Assembly: GCA_030077755.1 (NCBI GenBank) | Contig: JAQJZZ010000010.1 | Coordinates: forward strand, 744,001-808,000 | Direction: 5' to 3' | Origin: Filosporella fistucella | Lineage: Eukaryota > Ascomycota > Leotiomycetes > Helotiales | Length of the DNA: 64,000 bases | In this document: positions 35,540 through 47,645 of the stretch, one piece after another | How the letters are laid out: each line of letters opens with the position of its first letter | How positions within the stretch are numbered: position 1 is the first letter of the stretch | Notes under the pieces: model-generated | What the model saw: the letters and a program-made list of their open reading frames with translations, nothing else | Told to the model about the DNA's origin: nothing | Databases searched by the model: none | Translations under genes and position numbers: made by a program

Positions 35540-36940
35540 ATGTCCTTTAAAGGGTTTCAGAAGAGCGTTATCCGAGTAAGCTGGCTAAGGAGATGGCGGG
35601 GTTGTCGCACAATGACTGACAACGATGTAGGCGCCTCAAACGTTCAAGGCCAAGTTCAACCTTGGTGAAAATACCAAAGATGCAGTCTATATCGATGCGG
35701 AAAGGCGATTCCAGGAGTTAGAGAAAGAGACAAAGAAATTGCACGATGAATCGAAAAAATACTTCGACGCCATCAATGGCATGATGACCCACCAGATCGA
35801 ATTTTCCCAAGCAATAGCAGAAATCTACAAACCAATATCTGGTCGAGTGTCGGATCCTGATTCTCTTGTTCAAGAAGGCAATCCAGAAGGAATTAAAGCC
35901 TGCGAAGAATATGAAGCGATCGTGAAGGATCTGTTGGCTACCCTACAGCCGGAGTTGGAAATGATCGAGACGAGAGTTATCCGACCTGCTGATGAGTTAT
36001 TGGAGATTATCAAGGTTATAAGGAAGTCTGCGACAAAGCGACAGCACAAACAATTAGATTACGACCGACATCGGGCGACGTTGAAAAAGCTGCAGGACAA
36101 AAAAGAGAAGAGTCTGAAGGATGAAAAAGCCATGTATAAGGCGGAGAACGATGTGGAACAAGCTACCCAGGAGTTTAATTACTTCAACGACCTCCTGAAA
36201 GACGAGTTACCGAAGCTCTTTGCACTGGAGCGCGAGTTCATTCGCCCACTGTTCCAAAGTTTCTACTATATGCAGTTGAACGTCTTCTACACGCTCCACG
36301 AGAAGATGCAAGGATGTGATATCGGATATTTCAACCTACAGCTGGATGTCGAGGAGGGCTTTGAAGCGAAGCGCGGAGACATCCAAGAGCAAGCCGAGCA
36401 ATTGTCCATTGTCAAGTTCAAGACCACAGGAGCAAAGCGTCCTCCAGGAAGACTTGGAGCTCCAGGGAGTAGGCTTGCTATCGAAGCTGCAAAACCATCA
36501 CCCAAAGCCCTTGCTGCTCCCACGCGGAGGTCAACAACAGATGACACGGAAACTCCACCCCCACCATATACAAACTCCTTATCACCCACCAGCGGCGAAA
36601 CAAGTCTAGCACGTGCCTCGTCGACGAGCTCAGCGTGGGGGGCTGCGGCAAAAGCAAAAGGTGCTCCTCCACCTCCAAAGCCAAAGCCATCAAGGTTTAG
36701 CAATACGCCTGCTGCTGAGACGGCCACGGCGTTGTATGATTATGAGGCTCAAGCGGAGGGTGACCTGAGCTTTACAACGGGGGATATCATTGAGATTGTT
36801 ACGAGAACTAGTAATGAGAATGAGTGGTGGGTGGGGAAGATTAAGGGCAAGCAGGGTCAATTCCCAGGTTCGTACTTTATCTTGAGGTTATATGCGGCAT
36901 TACTAACGTGTTGACAGGCAATTATGTCCAAGTCAACTGA
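35540..36940 (+). CDS. BAR-SH3 domain protein (Rvs167/Hob1-type amphiphysin)
   Basis: Three exons, join(35540..35575, 35631..36867, 36918..36940), give 431 aa. The first exon encodes MSFKGFQKSVIR, the usual opening of fungal Rvs167/Hob1. Residues 13 to ~245 form a long helical BAR domain that binds curved membranes (KQLDYDRHRATLKKL, then EREFIRPLFQSFYYMQ). A Pro/Ala/Ser-rich linker (~245-370, with APPPPKPKPSRF) leads to a C-terminal SH3 domain (~375-431: ALYDYEAQAEGDLSF, NEWWVGKI, GQFPGNYVQV). The 23-nt last exon finishes the SH3 fold. The family acts at endocytic sites with actin at the plasma membrane. Confidence 0.95.
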
Positions 36941-37338
36941 TTGCTTTGAGACGGGTAGCTGAGCCGTCCCCAAGTCGTCTAATGGAGGAAGGAGTACCAC
37001 GAGGCTGAGTCGGCTTCAATTCATGTATATTGTCGGCTTTGCGAATGAGGGTTCGGTTCAGTGGGGATGAAACGCATTGGGAGACGGCATGGATTTAGAG
37101 CAGAAGCATGGTGTTATTCGATGCTAGCATGTAATTAATGAGCACGAGTGATTACCCTCATTTTCCCTCATGTATCTTGATTCACATTCGTAGCCTCATC
37201 TCTTGAGATTCGATCCATTTCCCATTCCGGCAAGAGCCAAAAAGAGCACGAACCAACCAATGACACCACACTCTATTTTTCATCGACAAATCACAATATC
37301 CCACTAGCCGCAAACCAAACATACAATTTTCCCGTACA
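36941..37338. other. Intergenic, 3' end of the BAR-SH3 gene
   Basis: Likely 3' UTRs of the BAR-SH3 gene and of the small minus-strand ORF. No feature was seen. Confidence 0.45.
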
Positions 37339-37677
37339 TCAAATAGACCGTTTTATTAATGTATGGCCCTTCCTGCAGTGCAAGCGGGAATCCTTCCCTC
37401 CACCCTCACAGCCCACAACATCAACGGCACAGCCTTGAGGGCGGTCAGGCGCATCTGCAACAGTCTGCTTCGCGCTGCTTTTACACATACCACAACCCAG
37501 GTATCGATGTGCTGTCACTTTTACATTCTTAGGCAAGGCAAGCGCTTGGTCCATTGTAGCATCAAGGCAAAGAAGGCAAAGAAGGCATTCAGGCGGTCCG
37601 TCCCCCCACTCCCGCAATGCTGACAGTTGAGCCTCATCCCACTCCCCCATCTTAAGTGCCCTGTTTGCATCCGCCAT
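37339..37677 (-). CDS. Small Cys-rich hypothetical protein, 112 aa
   Basis: An intronless frame from ATG at 37677. After a helical N-terminal 25 residues (MADANRALKMGEWDEAQLSALREWGDG) it has CLLCLLC, a CGMC pair and further single Cys and His residues (GCAVDVVGCEGG, LHCRKGH), which could bind zinc. The DNA in the middle contains a short AAGGCA-type triplet repeat, so part of the frame may be low-complexity. An upstream in-frame Met would extend it to 37770. No family is recognised, and it may be a chance ORF. Confidence 0.35.
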   Translation of the reverse strand: MADANRALKMGEWDEAQLSALREWGDGPPECLLCLLCLDATMDQALALPKNVKVTAHRYLGCGMCKSSAKQTVADAPDRPQGCAVDVVGCEGGGKDSRLHCRKGHTLIKRSI

Positions 37678-38383
37678 GTTTAAAAAAAAGAAACATGTTT
37701 GAAGATTCCCTATGCTATTTCCTCCCCTTCGGCATTGAGGAGAATTCTCGGCGTGCCTGAAAAAGCACATAGAAAGATCAGGTGAGTAAACCTGGCGTGC
37801 ACATTGAATGGTCTTTCATGTCATGCAAGCCACATCCATGCAGACGAGTTCCAAGCCAGTCCTAAGTAGCTGGGCGACGACTGCCCTAACTAGTCGGGCG
37901 TGATACTATATTTGAGTTTTGCTGTGTCTGTCTTTGTGTCTTGATCCGTGCAGATATGCAACCACTACATACTGCACAAGCTATCTGGCTTCGTGGACTT
38001 GATCCGATAGTTAGGAAGTGAGGAGAGATTGAAGCGGTTCTTGGGTAGACTCCGGATTGGTTGGGGAAAGGCGGATGCCTCTATATCGATCGATCCAGCC
38101 CAACGTATTTTTATATTGATATGCATCGCAACAGATAGCATTACAATGAGGCTACGAATGAAACTGATTTAGGTAGTATAACGAGGCGATCTAGTTGAGT
38201 CCTTCCCCTCTTTCGCGTCTCGATCAAGGCACCATGCCATGCTAAGTACGAATTTTGTGTTACATCAGATATGTAGATACCAATAGATTTTTTTAACTCC
38301 CGTTGAAGCGCCAAAGGAACACCGGATAGATGCAACCGCCATAGTAGGAAATTTCAGAATCGCAACACTCCTCAGACTCCATC
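37678..38383. other. Intergenic, no gene seen
   Basis: Should contain the 3' UTR of the F-box gene at the right. Short frames only. Confidence 0.5.
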
Positions 38384-40764
38384 TTACCGGACTGGATCCA
38401 GACCAAAGTACAAACCAGTATTAATGGTTTGGTACATAGCAGCCTCTTTTTTAATCCAATGCAATTGACGGGCAACCCCCACTCTGGCCGCAGATCGACT
38501 GCTCGATGAGACGACAGCAACATTGTGTCCTGTACCACGAGCAATCGGTATGGTGCTGCATATCTCTCGACCTTTTCCTTTCCGGTCAATGCTCACCGTC
38601 CTATCTCGCTCTTCCACGTCGACATATGGTTGCACATCTTGCATCCGATCGTTATTGAAAGGCATCCCGGTTGCTCTACCATCGATATGTGGACCTTCTC
38701 CAACTCCTTTGGGGCCTTTCCTGCTCCTCAGACCGTTCCATTGTTTGATACCAGCTAGCCTCATAGCGGGATCAAATCCCAAGAACACGAGGGCTCTTGG
38801 TTTATCACCACCACCAGTAGCGTAGACCATGCTACGTTCATCTGCAGTTCCTTCCACATTCCCTAACAGTTCAGGTGGGTTCAGGATTCTATAGATAGCA
38901 TCAAGATCCTCATTCGTCTGATCTGGATCCTGTGCTGCAGGCCAATATTGAATTGGCGACACTCTATAAATTTCCTTCAGAGCAGTCTGTAGGTCGGGCG
39001 AGGGTGCTCGCACTATTCCCTCCTTGTCCAACAGGACCGGGCCGAGCTTTCGGGTGCCTGATCTAAGCCGAATACGCTGAGTATTTTGCGGGTCGGTAGG
39101 TAAAGGGTCGTTGACCAAGTCAAGGAAAGTATTACACGACATGTTGTAGGTTCGTATGCAAGACTTGGCCAATGTGAATGTAGGCTTAGTTGAACCGTCA
39201 TCTCCAGGGTGAGTATTCTCAGGTTCTCGGGCAGGGGCATTTAGGTGGTTAGGGTGGTCGCCTCTTCCCAGCAATCGGCGGAGTGGAACGTTGGGTAAGG
39301 CTTCTAACTCTGACGCATCCAAATCAGATGTTGATGCAATGGTTGAGGTAGGTATTGTTTTCGATGAAGCTGATGAGCTTGAAGATTCGCCTGTAGATGT
39401 ACTTGTGCTTGTGATTGATGTTGAGGATGATGAGGATGAAGCGGACGCAGAGGACGCAGAAGGCGTCAATGCTGAAGAGGAACTTTCGATGGTCTCGGGA
39501 TCAATGGCCGGAGAAGATGTTGGGGGAGGTAATGAATTGAAATCTGAAGAGTTCTCAGCTGGCATACCTTCGTCCATCAAGTCATCGACTTGGGCCAGTT
39601 TTGGGAAAATTATGTCGGTCTTGTAATAAGTACGCTGACTCTTGCTAGAGCCTAGATACCATTCCTTGCGAGCTTCAACAATCTTTAGCTCTCCGCTGGC
39701 CTCATCCACGTCCAAACGAAGAACTGTCCAGCGATCGTCTATCGGCCCTTCCTGATGTTGCCTCCTCCACATGTTTTTGTTTTCTGTCTTCTCCACCAGC
39801 TGGTTGGAAGGGGAGTTCAAAGGGAAACGTACACAATGATAGAACGAGGTCCAGTCAATCTCTTCCACCTCAAAAGATGTCTGGTTAGAGAGAGCGTAAA
39901 AATAATCGTTATGGAACTCGAAACATATTGTGGAACCTATTTCAGAGCCCACCATATCTGGGAGTCGTATCTTCTCGTCAAACCATCTTTTGCTTTCAAA
40001 CTCATAACCATGAAGAACCCATTTTTTGTATCCATCGGCTCCAATATCAGAATGTGTCCCATAGTAAAGGTACTCCTTATTATGGCGCACAAATATCTTG
40101 TCGGTAGATTCTAGTTCATGGACAACCAAAACAATCGATTTTCTCAAGTTGAAGGAGACTAACCATGCTGTTGCATCTTCACCCAAGGATTTATAAACAC
40201 AAGTAATAATGTAGTCTGCGTAATATAGAACTTGGAAAACACCCTTGATGCTATCACAATGCTGTGATAATGCATGATTGAGCAATCCTGGAATACTGAA
40301 CACAACTTCCTTGGAGGTGGATCGATGGAGTTCTAGGACCCTCACTTGATCATCTAGTGTGTAGCACAAGACCCCGTTGCAGTAAAGAAATGTGTCGCAG
40401 ACGCCAATGATTGCCACTATGTATGGAGAAGCGGTAGAAAGTGCATCACGTCGCTTCGCGACCCTTCGGAGGGCACGAGCACAGTGTTTTCCATCAGCTG
40501 ACATGGCTGAGATGGCTTCATTGGAAAACGGGGCTTTCGTCTACGATGACTGTCAGAAGCTGAAAGTCATCCTGGGTACATTGTCTTAATATGCAGGTAA
40601 GACCATTCTCAACTTGCCTGAATGATGGCTTTGCAGATGCTTTCCTCCTCCAGCAAAAATGTGAAGGCTTTGCACGTTCTTCCCAGGTTGTAGGCATCAT
40701 CAAATGAGACACTTTCAATTATATATGATAAGATTTCATAGGGAAGCGAAAGTAACCCTAACAT
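38384..40764 (-). CDS. Large F-box protein
   Basis: Two exons, join(38384..40540, 40618..40764), give 767 aa. Residues 4-45 form an F-box (LLSLPYEILSYIIESVSFDDAYNLGRTCKAF), which docks to Skp1 in SCF ubiquitin ligases. Residues ~60-320 look like a beta-rich, propeller-type substrate domain (SPYIVAIIGVCDTFLYCNGV, LDDQVRVLELH). A Ser/Thr-rich linker (~390-460) follows, then a second ordered region (RLRSGTRKLGPVLLDKEGIVRAPS, residues ~550 on). The intron 40541-40617 has a GC donor (GCAAGT) and a CTGAC branch site; splicing restores KAIIQTKAPFSNEAI, in line with the family. An upstream in-frame Met at 40824 would add 20 residues; MLGLLSLPYE is preferred because the F-box normally starts at once. 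Target proteins are unknown. Confidence 0.88.
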
Positions 40765-43462
40765 GACTGATGAACAGGCGGAAGCGATTTTTCTGAGCCA
40801 AAACAACAAGTTAGTCGTCATCACTTATTTCATTCCAGAAGAGGGTGGCTCGTTTCTTACTGTGAAGAATTTGTATCGATGCGGGTTTCCTAGAGAACCA
40901 ATGATAAAAAGAGATCGCTTTATTGGGTGCAGAAGTCATAGCCGGGCGCGCTGGCAACCATCTTCACAGTGGGGTGGACTGCACGACGAGACTCCCCCTT
41001 TTAACCCAACAGGTATGCGCGGCTCTGCTCCGGTTGGAGAACTTTAAGAAAATGAGGCTCAAATTCACAGGCAAATTGATTCCTCACTGATAGACCCCTG
41101 TGTACCTTGTGCGGCTACTGAAAAAGTACCTACCCGGTAATATCCATCATAGCGCCATGAATAGTCAGATGGGCTCCCAAGGTTTCGACGAACTGAACTT
41201 TCCGATAATATGCAGGGATAAAACAAGAGTGGAACACAGGCCGCTGCTTTTCCCATTTGAAGGAGTGATGCCACGCATCTTCTCGAGCGACTTTCAAAGC
41301 CTTATTCTGTCGCAATTGGGAATTACGAATTAGCCGGACGAGGCTGGAGCCTGTCATCCGTCGCACAAACGTCAAAATGACCTTCGGATGACAACGTATT
41401 CTTTACGGATGCGATATATCAGTCCAGCGTTTCCGATAACTATCCACGTGGTGTTTTTTGGTACTTGAGGCACTTGAGCCTCAATGGAAGACTGGAATAC
41501 ATCTATCCGGAAATTTTGCGCCCTTGCCTCAAGCAGCCAGGGTTTCTTGGTGCTAGGTGTTTGATCATAAAAGCAGCATCCGGAATCCAGATCAGACCAA
41601 GTAAGGGAATCCAGGTTTTTGACTAGTATGACCGATAATATTATTAAATACAAGCCGAAAGGGGGGTGGTGTTGCGGTCTAGGTGCCCCTCCAACATGCC
41701 TCTGAGAACAGGTATTGGTTTCAGTTTGCGGTGAGAGGCGGCACCATGAGGCTCTGCTCTGAGCCAGCCAATCAAACCTCATGTGCCCCCAAGAGCCCCT
41801 GTATGAGAAGCTAGTGGATGCTGCAATTCTTGGCTGCTCACCCACACCTTTTCCGATGCGGCTCTGTCGAAAGAAAACGGGGAGGTTCGTCATGCCCACT
41901 TTGTCCGATCGAAAAGCTGCTTGACCTTACTTCGAGGGACTGTTTCAAACATTGGTCAAAATACCCCAGGTTTGATAGATGAAGAAGTAGGTGACGGCAA
42001 AAGCCGTTATTCTCGCCAGCAAAGGCTGAGGCCAGCAAGGAGGTGATTGATAGTGTCCATAGTCCAATCGGATCATTTCGCTCCCACCTTCATCGATCGT
42101 CGCTGAACTCAACACTCACGTCGCCCGAGTTGCTGTGAGGAATTGTGCGCTCATTCAAATCCACCGGCAGCTTTCCAAGGTTCCCCGGTGATTTTCCAAT
42201 ACCATTCGACTACATACCCCCTCATTGAACTCAACAGACTTGAAACAAGGTAGCAGAGAAGGCGGTTTGCATAGTGGTGGGTTGGTGGTGACGTGTAGCT
42301 CCCTCGATTATTTGCTGCATTTAGCCAGAAAATATCGATATAAGCAATGATTGTGACTTAGCAATCAAGCGGGAGATGCATGACAGTAAACACCCACGTA
42401 GGCCATTGGATGACCTGGAAGAAGGGGGCTTCGTATTAAAAGTTGGGTGACGTCGGGACGAACATGATGGTGGGATGTCTGACTGTGCGTGATCGCTGAT
42501 GGAGACGTATTCATCGTTACACATTCGCAGCTTACGTCGAATTCCAACATGAACCGGGCGAACGTGACATGGTATGATGTCCAGATTACTCCCACTGAGT
42601 GAAGGGAGCGAGCTAGATGCTATAGTGAGATTTTGTTCTTCCATAATCAGCGGTGTGCTGAATAGAGAGCTGCGAAAATGACACACCAACCGTCAACATG
42701 ATTTGTATTGTGCGTAATTCAGAATAAGACAGCCTCATGGGGAAAGCCCAATGTTCGGTTTCGGAGGATGGTGAGTCCAATTAGACTGCCATACCGTGCC
42801 TAAAAGGTGATGCCGCATAGGTATGCTGTCGATTGAAATAACCCTCGACAAGAGAGGAAACGAATCAGAAAAGTGGCTCCGTGCCAGAGAGCAAGATGGT
42901 AAAGAGAAGTTGGGAAGACCAAGACTGGGAATGCCAGCTTTTATACAGTGGAATGTTCGAAGATCATTTGCAAGAGAGAAGGGACGAAGGATGAGATTGC
43001 AGCAGGAGTCATCGCGGGAGAGGAAGGAGGAAACCCGCTGCTGTAACTGGTCGAATGGCCGAACAGGACGAGGAACTCACGAGGCAACCATCTCACATCG
43101 CATCCCATCCAATTCCTCGTCAACACCATCACCACATTCATCCGCGGGACGACATGCACGATCGTGAAGTTTCAATTGCGGTTTGTTGCAATGATGCCTC
43201 AAACCAAGAAATGGCAGTAAAAATCAAAGCGGAATCCGCGGGACCCGCTACGTTAAATTTGCTAAATAATTAAGCTTGTTTTCGCCATCAACATAATCTC
43301 TTCCATCTACGATACTATTTTCCTATATCGTAGGGCCATTGAATCAATTTGATTCGGGATGATAGCTGCGAAAGCTGAGGAGTGCTTGGTAGTTCTGGCT
43401 TCGCGCATTGCAAACATACTGTTCTCTGTAAAGTGCCACGCCTAGACGTTATATCGTCAAGA
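40765..43462. other. 2.7 kb intergenic region, no gene seen
   Basis: Contains the F-box promoter (left) and the MFS promoter (right). The longest frame (41372-41899 -, 175 codons) has no family-like blocks and is judged a chance ORF. No clear repeats were seen. Confidence 0.5.
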
Positions 43463-45420
43463 ATGGGGTCTGTCGGACGGTTCAAGGATTTCCTCTCAGG
43501 AGCCAAAGTTAATTCAGATTCGCCACCACCGTATTTCCTCGAGTTACGATCGTCGAAAACATTTATCCTGGCTACAATATGCATAGCTGTATTCACAGAT
43601 ATATTCCTTTACGGCATTATAGTTGTACGTACCGATTACCAGTTCCTTTTATGTACCGTCGCGAGCTGCAGAAATGGAGTGGGACAAGCTCCTGGCATTG
43701 GCTGCTCTCCATTTCTGGATCCGAGGCGAAAGTTGATATCCCAGATTCTCTCCATTTGTCCTTCAACGGGACAACCCAATACTTCCAATGCTAACAAGAA
43801 ACAGCCAGTTCTACCCTACTCAATTTCAGACAGAGCCGGAGTGCCAGAATCATCTGTTCAAAGCTACATATCCGTATTGCTTGCTGTCTATGGCGCGGCA
43901 CTTCTTGTCTTGAGTCCTCCTGCAGGTTGGTATGCAGATAGGAGCTCAAGTCGACGGTTTCCATTGCTTATCGGTCTATTCGCACTGGCTGGATCAACAG
44001 TGATGCTCTGTTTGGCGAGGAATATTGCATTGCTTGTGGTAGGACGAATACTACAGGGTTTCAGCGCTGCTATAGTCTGTTAGTGACCCTTTTGGATTTG
44101 GTGCTGCCACTTTAAAATTATTTACCCGCCGTGTCCGCTCTGAGGCTCCTGTTGGCGTTATCGGCAAAGCCAAAGTGTGATCATCGAATGCGTATAGTTT
44201 TATTAAGATTAAAAAGCTGACTTCGTTCAGGGACCGTTGGACAAGCACTATTAGTAGACACTGTAGGCCAAAAAGACATCGGACAAACCCTGGGATGGGT
44301 CTCTATCAGCATGTCTGTGGGAATTCTTCTGGCACCATTGCTTGGAGGCATTGTCTACAACTCGGCTGGTTATTATGCAGTCTTCTATATGGCATTCGGA
44401 CTTATTGCTATAGACATCTTCCTCCGCCTGATACTGATCGAGAAGAAGATCGCCCGTCAATGGCTCAAAGATGAAGTAACCGACTCGGAGCAAATCTCAA
44501 GCCCACCACCAGAACCCAATTCTTCCGAGAAAGCGGCATACATCATTCCCGACGATCGCAACAACCCTGAAGCCCAAACAGCCTCTAGAACTATCAGTAA
44601 ATGGCCACCAGTCGTCACCCTCCTTAAATCTAAGCGCCTCTGCACGGCCCTCTGGGGTTGCATAGTGCAAGGTTCACAAATGACAGCGTTTGATTCTGTC
44701 ATTCCTCGTAAATAACCCTCTTTCCCTCTTATCTGTCTTCAAATGCTCAAAACCCCATTGCCAACATCTTCCTGTCTTGAGGCTCTAATCTCACAAGAAA
44801 TATGCTAATCTTCCACAGTCTACGTACAGCGAACCTTCCACTGGAACTCCGTTGGTGCAGGCTTGATTTTTCTAGCCGTCATGATTCCGGGCTTTGCAGC
44901 GCCAATTGTCGGCTGGGCATCTGATAAATATGGTCCACGTTGGTTGACAGTTATCGGCTTCACACTTGCCATCCCGTTTTGGGTCCTCTTACGTCTCGTC
45001 ACCGAAGATACGCTAGGCCAGAAAGTACTTCTCTGCGCACTACTTGCTCTTATTGGTGTCTGTCTATGTCTCGTTGGCCCTCCTTTGATGGCCGAAATCA
45101 CTTACGTGGTAGAAGCAAAGGAGAAACAAGATCCCGGAAGGTTCGGAGCTAATGGTGCTTTTGCACAAGCATACGGGTTATTTGTGACTGCATTCGCGGC
45201 AGGGACGTTGATCGGACCTCTGTGGTCTGGATACGTTCAAGAGGCTGCTGGCTGGGGAACAATGAGTTGGACCTTGGGGCTGTTCAGCATCGCGGGAGCT
45301 GTCCCATGTTTCTTCTACACAGGTGGTTGGGTGTTTGATAATAATGCGAAAAGCGGTGAGGAGAGGGCAATTGGAAAGCCAAAAGCTGCTGTGACTCCGC
45401 TTGCAAGTGAGGTCGTATAG
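43463..45420 (+). CDS. MFS permease, DHA1/vesicular-amine-transporter-like
   Basis: Four exons, join(43463..43624, 43805..44078, 44231..44707, 44819..45420), give 504 aa with about 12 membrane segments. Segment 1 is TFILATICIAVFTDIFLYGII followed by PVLPYSISDRAGV, matching the drug:proton antiporter-1 pattern with the motif A-like loop GWYADRSSSRRFPLL. The block GRILQGFSAAIVWTVGQALLVDTVG is restored across a 152-bp intron. A charged central loop (~240-290) separates the halves; the C-terminal half has GWASDKYGPRWLTV. The first intron (43625-43804, 180 bp) is free of stops and keeps frame. These proteins export amines, drugs or metabolites. No partner gene is adjacent. Confidence 0.88.
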
Positions 45421-47645
45421 GCGTTGAGATATTGGATGGCATTTTGATCTACATATTGGTGGAAGCATATCAGTGATATCACTGCTTTGAGTATCTGCAG
45501 GAGTATGTGACATGTTTACAAAAAGGATGGTGAGCCGCATAGTGGCACAAGTATGTAGAAATTATAATAGTATCATATCCCCTCTGAAGTTCAGTAGCAT
45601 CCTAGCAGCCAATCACCTCGGGGACCTCAAGCGGTCCTGTATCTGAACAACACATGATCGTGAATATCACTTGTTAAAATATCGCTTTTCTTTCATCACT
45701 CAATCGTATTTTGGCAAGCACATTCTCGCTTTTCGATTCTACAGCCCCTTGCCACGACGATCTCTAGGGAAGGAAATCCTAGATTAGAATTTCTCCTTTA
45801 ATTATTCTATTTTATCATCCTGATAATTACACACAACTTGAATACTATTGCTCTTTCTTCTATAATAAAAATTACTTTGGACGAAAATAAGCTAGTCAAA
45901 AGAAAGTTATCGTAAAATTTTGATAGAATTTTATCCGAATTAGACTTTTAACTTTTAACTTCTAACTTTATTATAATACTAGAGCTTTCTTCTTCCGTCT
46001 ATCTCTAGAGGATATATTTTATTAAGTTACGATTGTAGAATATTATCCGAACTCAACCTTAAACATCTGACTCTATTATCGCACTTGAATCTCTTTCATC
46101 TTGTCTACGAATCCTTTGTTTTGTTGCATGTCGCATTCACAAAAATATTCTACTTCAGTTTTGGACTTTCAAATCCCTGAAATTCTTCTCTCATTCCTGG
46201 TTCATTCTCAGAAGTCCATTCACTGCCGTCGGGATTACTACAATTAGACGAAGGGGATTGATATGTGAGAATTAGGACTTTGGAATTGGATGACCGGCCG
46301 CTTTTGACAAAAATTTTTAATATCTATAATTGTACATCAGATGATACTAGAGAGATTAGATATGTTTTGATGCATGTCGCACAGCTCCTTATTGTCCGAG
46401 TTTTATTTAGGAGATGAGTGATTCGTAAAGTACTTCGGCTATCAACTATTGTTGCTTTTGATAGAAGAACTTGGAAAGCTTTCGCGGTCATTTTTCTCAC
46501 GAAGGGAACAAAATGTTTGTCTAGCTAGCTACAATTTGATTCAGGTCGAGAAATTGCATTTCAGAATTGTTGTCTCTAGTTCAGTCGTCACATCAATACT
46601 ACTGAGACTTCCAATTTCTCTCATCGCGTAGCCCAGCACTCCTTGCCGCACTTGGACAATATTAACCATGACGTTAGTGTAGACAGGATCGAGGGATAGC
46701 TGCAAGTATTTAATGATCATAGATATTATGGATAGGAATATGCGTAAAGAGAACGAAGAGATAGTGTCCTTAACATCTGAGCGTGGCTTGTTCCCGGACC
46801 AGGGTAGGGTGTGCTAATTTATCTTCTTCCCATGTGCGAAACGAATAATTGAGATAAGTAATTAAGACGAAGATACATGATGATGAAACTTCGCTATCAT
46901 TCACTTAGCGGGATTCTTTCTGCTCGTTCTTCCTATACAGGGGAAAGAAGTTGAGGTTTGTTCGTTGACCTGTCTTGGTACGGTAGCGGGTAAATGGTGG
47001 GGCTCGCTCCCCTTTTCTTAAGCGAGGTCTGGTGCCGCCTGTCAGAGGAAGTCCAGTGGATAGAAGGGCCCTTTCGATGGGCCAAGACATGAAGCGAAGA
47101 AAGTACTATTGAGTCTTGAATTTGCGCCGGAACTGGTCCTTATGATGGGCGGTATATACTAATGTCGTACTACTAGTATATACGTATTGCAATTGTGTTA
47201 ACGGCGGGGTTCGATTGGCCGCAATCCCCTATTGCTTTGGTAGGATGTACTGGAAGCGAGGTAAATGAATAGATGCTTCTACTCTCACACAGAAGACATG
47301 ACTATCCTCCACCAATGAAACCAATAGCATTTTCTTAGACGCTTGAGTAAGTCTTCTCCAAGACGACTAATTTCCCCGCATTCTTACTATTTCTGCCCTC
47401 AAATTGTTGGGGTAAGTAAGCAGATCAAAACGTGATCATTGCGCCATCCCCCTCCACATTTTCGCAAGAGCGAGGGGATCAATGAAAGAGCTAGGAAGAC
47501 ACAGTGCTTTGAAATCAGCAATTATATTATCAATCGACCGAGGTGAGTTGGAGAGGTATTTGAGCTTCTAACTTTCCTTGACAAAGAGAAATTGGTATCC
47601 CTTTTTGAATCATTTTCAGCAATATCAATCTTCGGCTTCAAGACA
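45421..47645. other. 2.2 kb intergenic region with AT-rich repeat DNA
   Basis: No convincing gene. The stretch 45780-46115 is strongly AT-rich and internally repeated (listed separately), and two end-block copies of the 8.8-9.7 kb repeat family lie at 46121-46138 and 46365-46382. Frames at 46449-46631 and 46905-47090 are short and unsupported. The right end is the promoter of the CmcJ-like gene. Confidence 0.5.
45784..46115 (+). repeat. AT-rich degenerate direct repeat, about 3 copies
   Basis: Copies 2 and 3 align clearly: TAGAATTTTATCCGAATTAG (from 45924) and TAGAATATTATCCGAACTCA (from 46036), each followed about 25-35 bases later by a CTCTATTAT/ACTTTATTAT block and a CTTTCTTCT/CTTTCATCT block. 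Spacing is 112 bp. A weaker first copy ends with CTATTGCTCTTTCTTCT near 45848-45864. The divergence is mostly C-to-T and G-to-A type, which would fit repeat-induced mutation, but this was not quantified. Confidence 0.5.

Noticed and set aside
41372..41899. 175-codon minus-strand ORF in the gap before the MFS gene
   Set aside because: Composition is irregular, with no family-like blocks, no splice partner and no regulatory context; likely chance.
42823..43167. 114-codon plus ORF rich in Arg, Glu and Ser
   Set aside because: Low-complexity purine-rich DNA; no conserved features.
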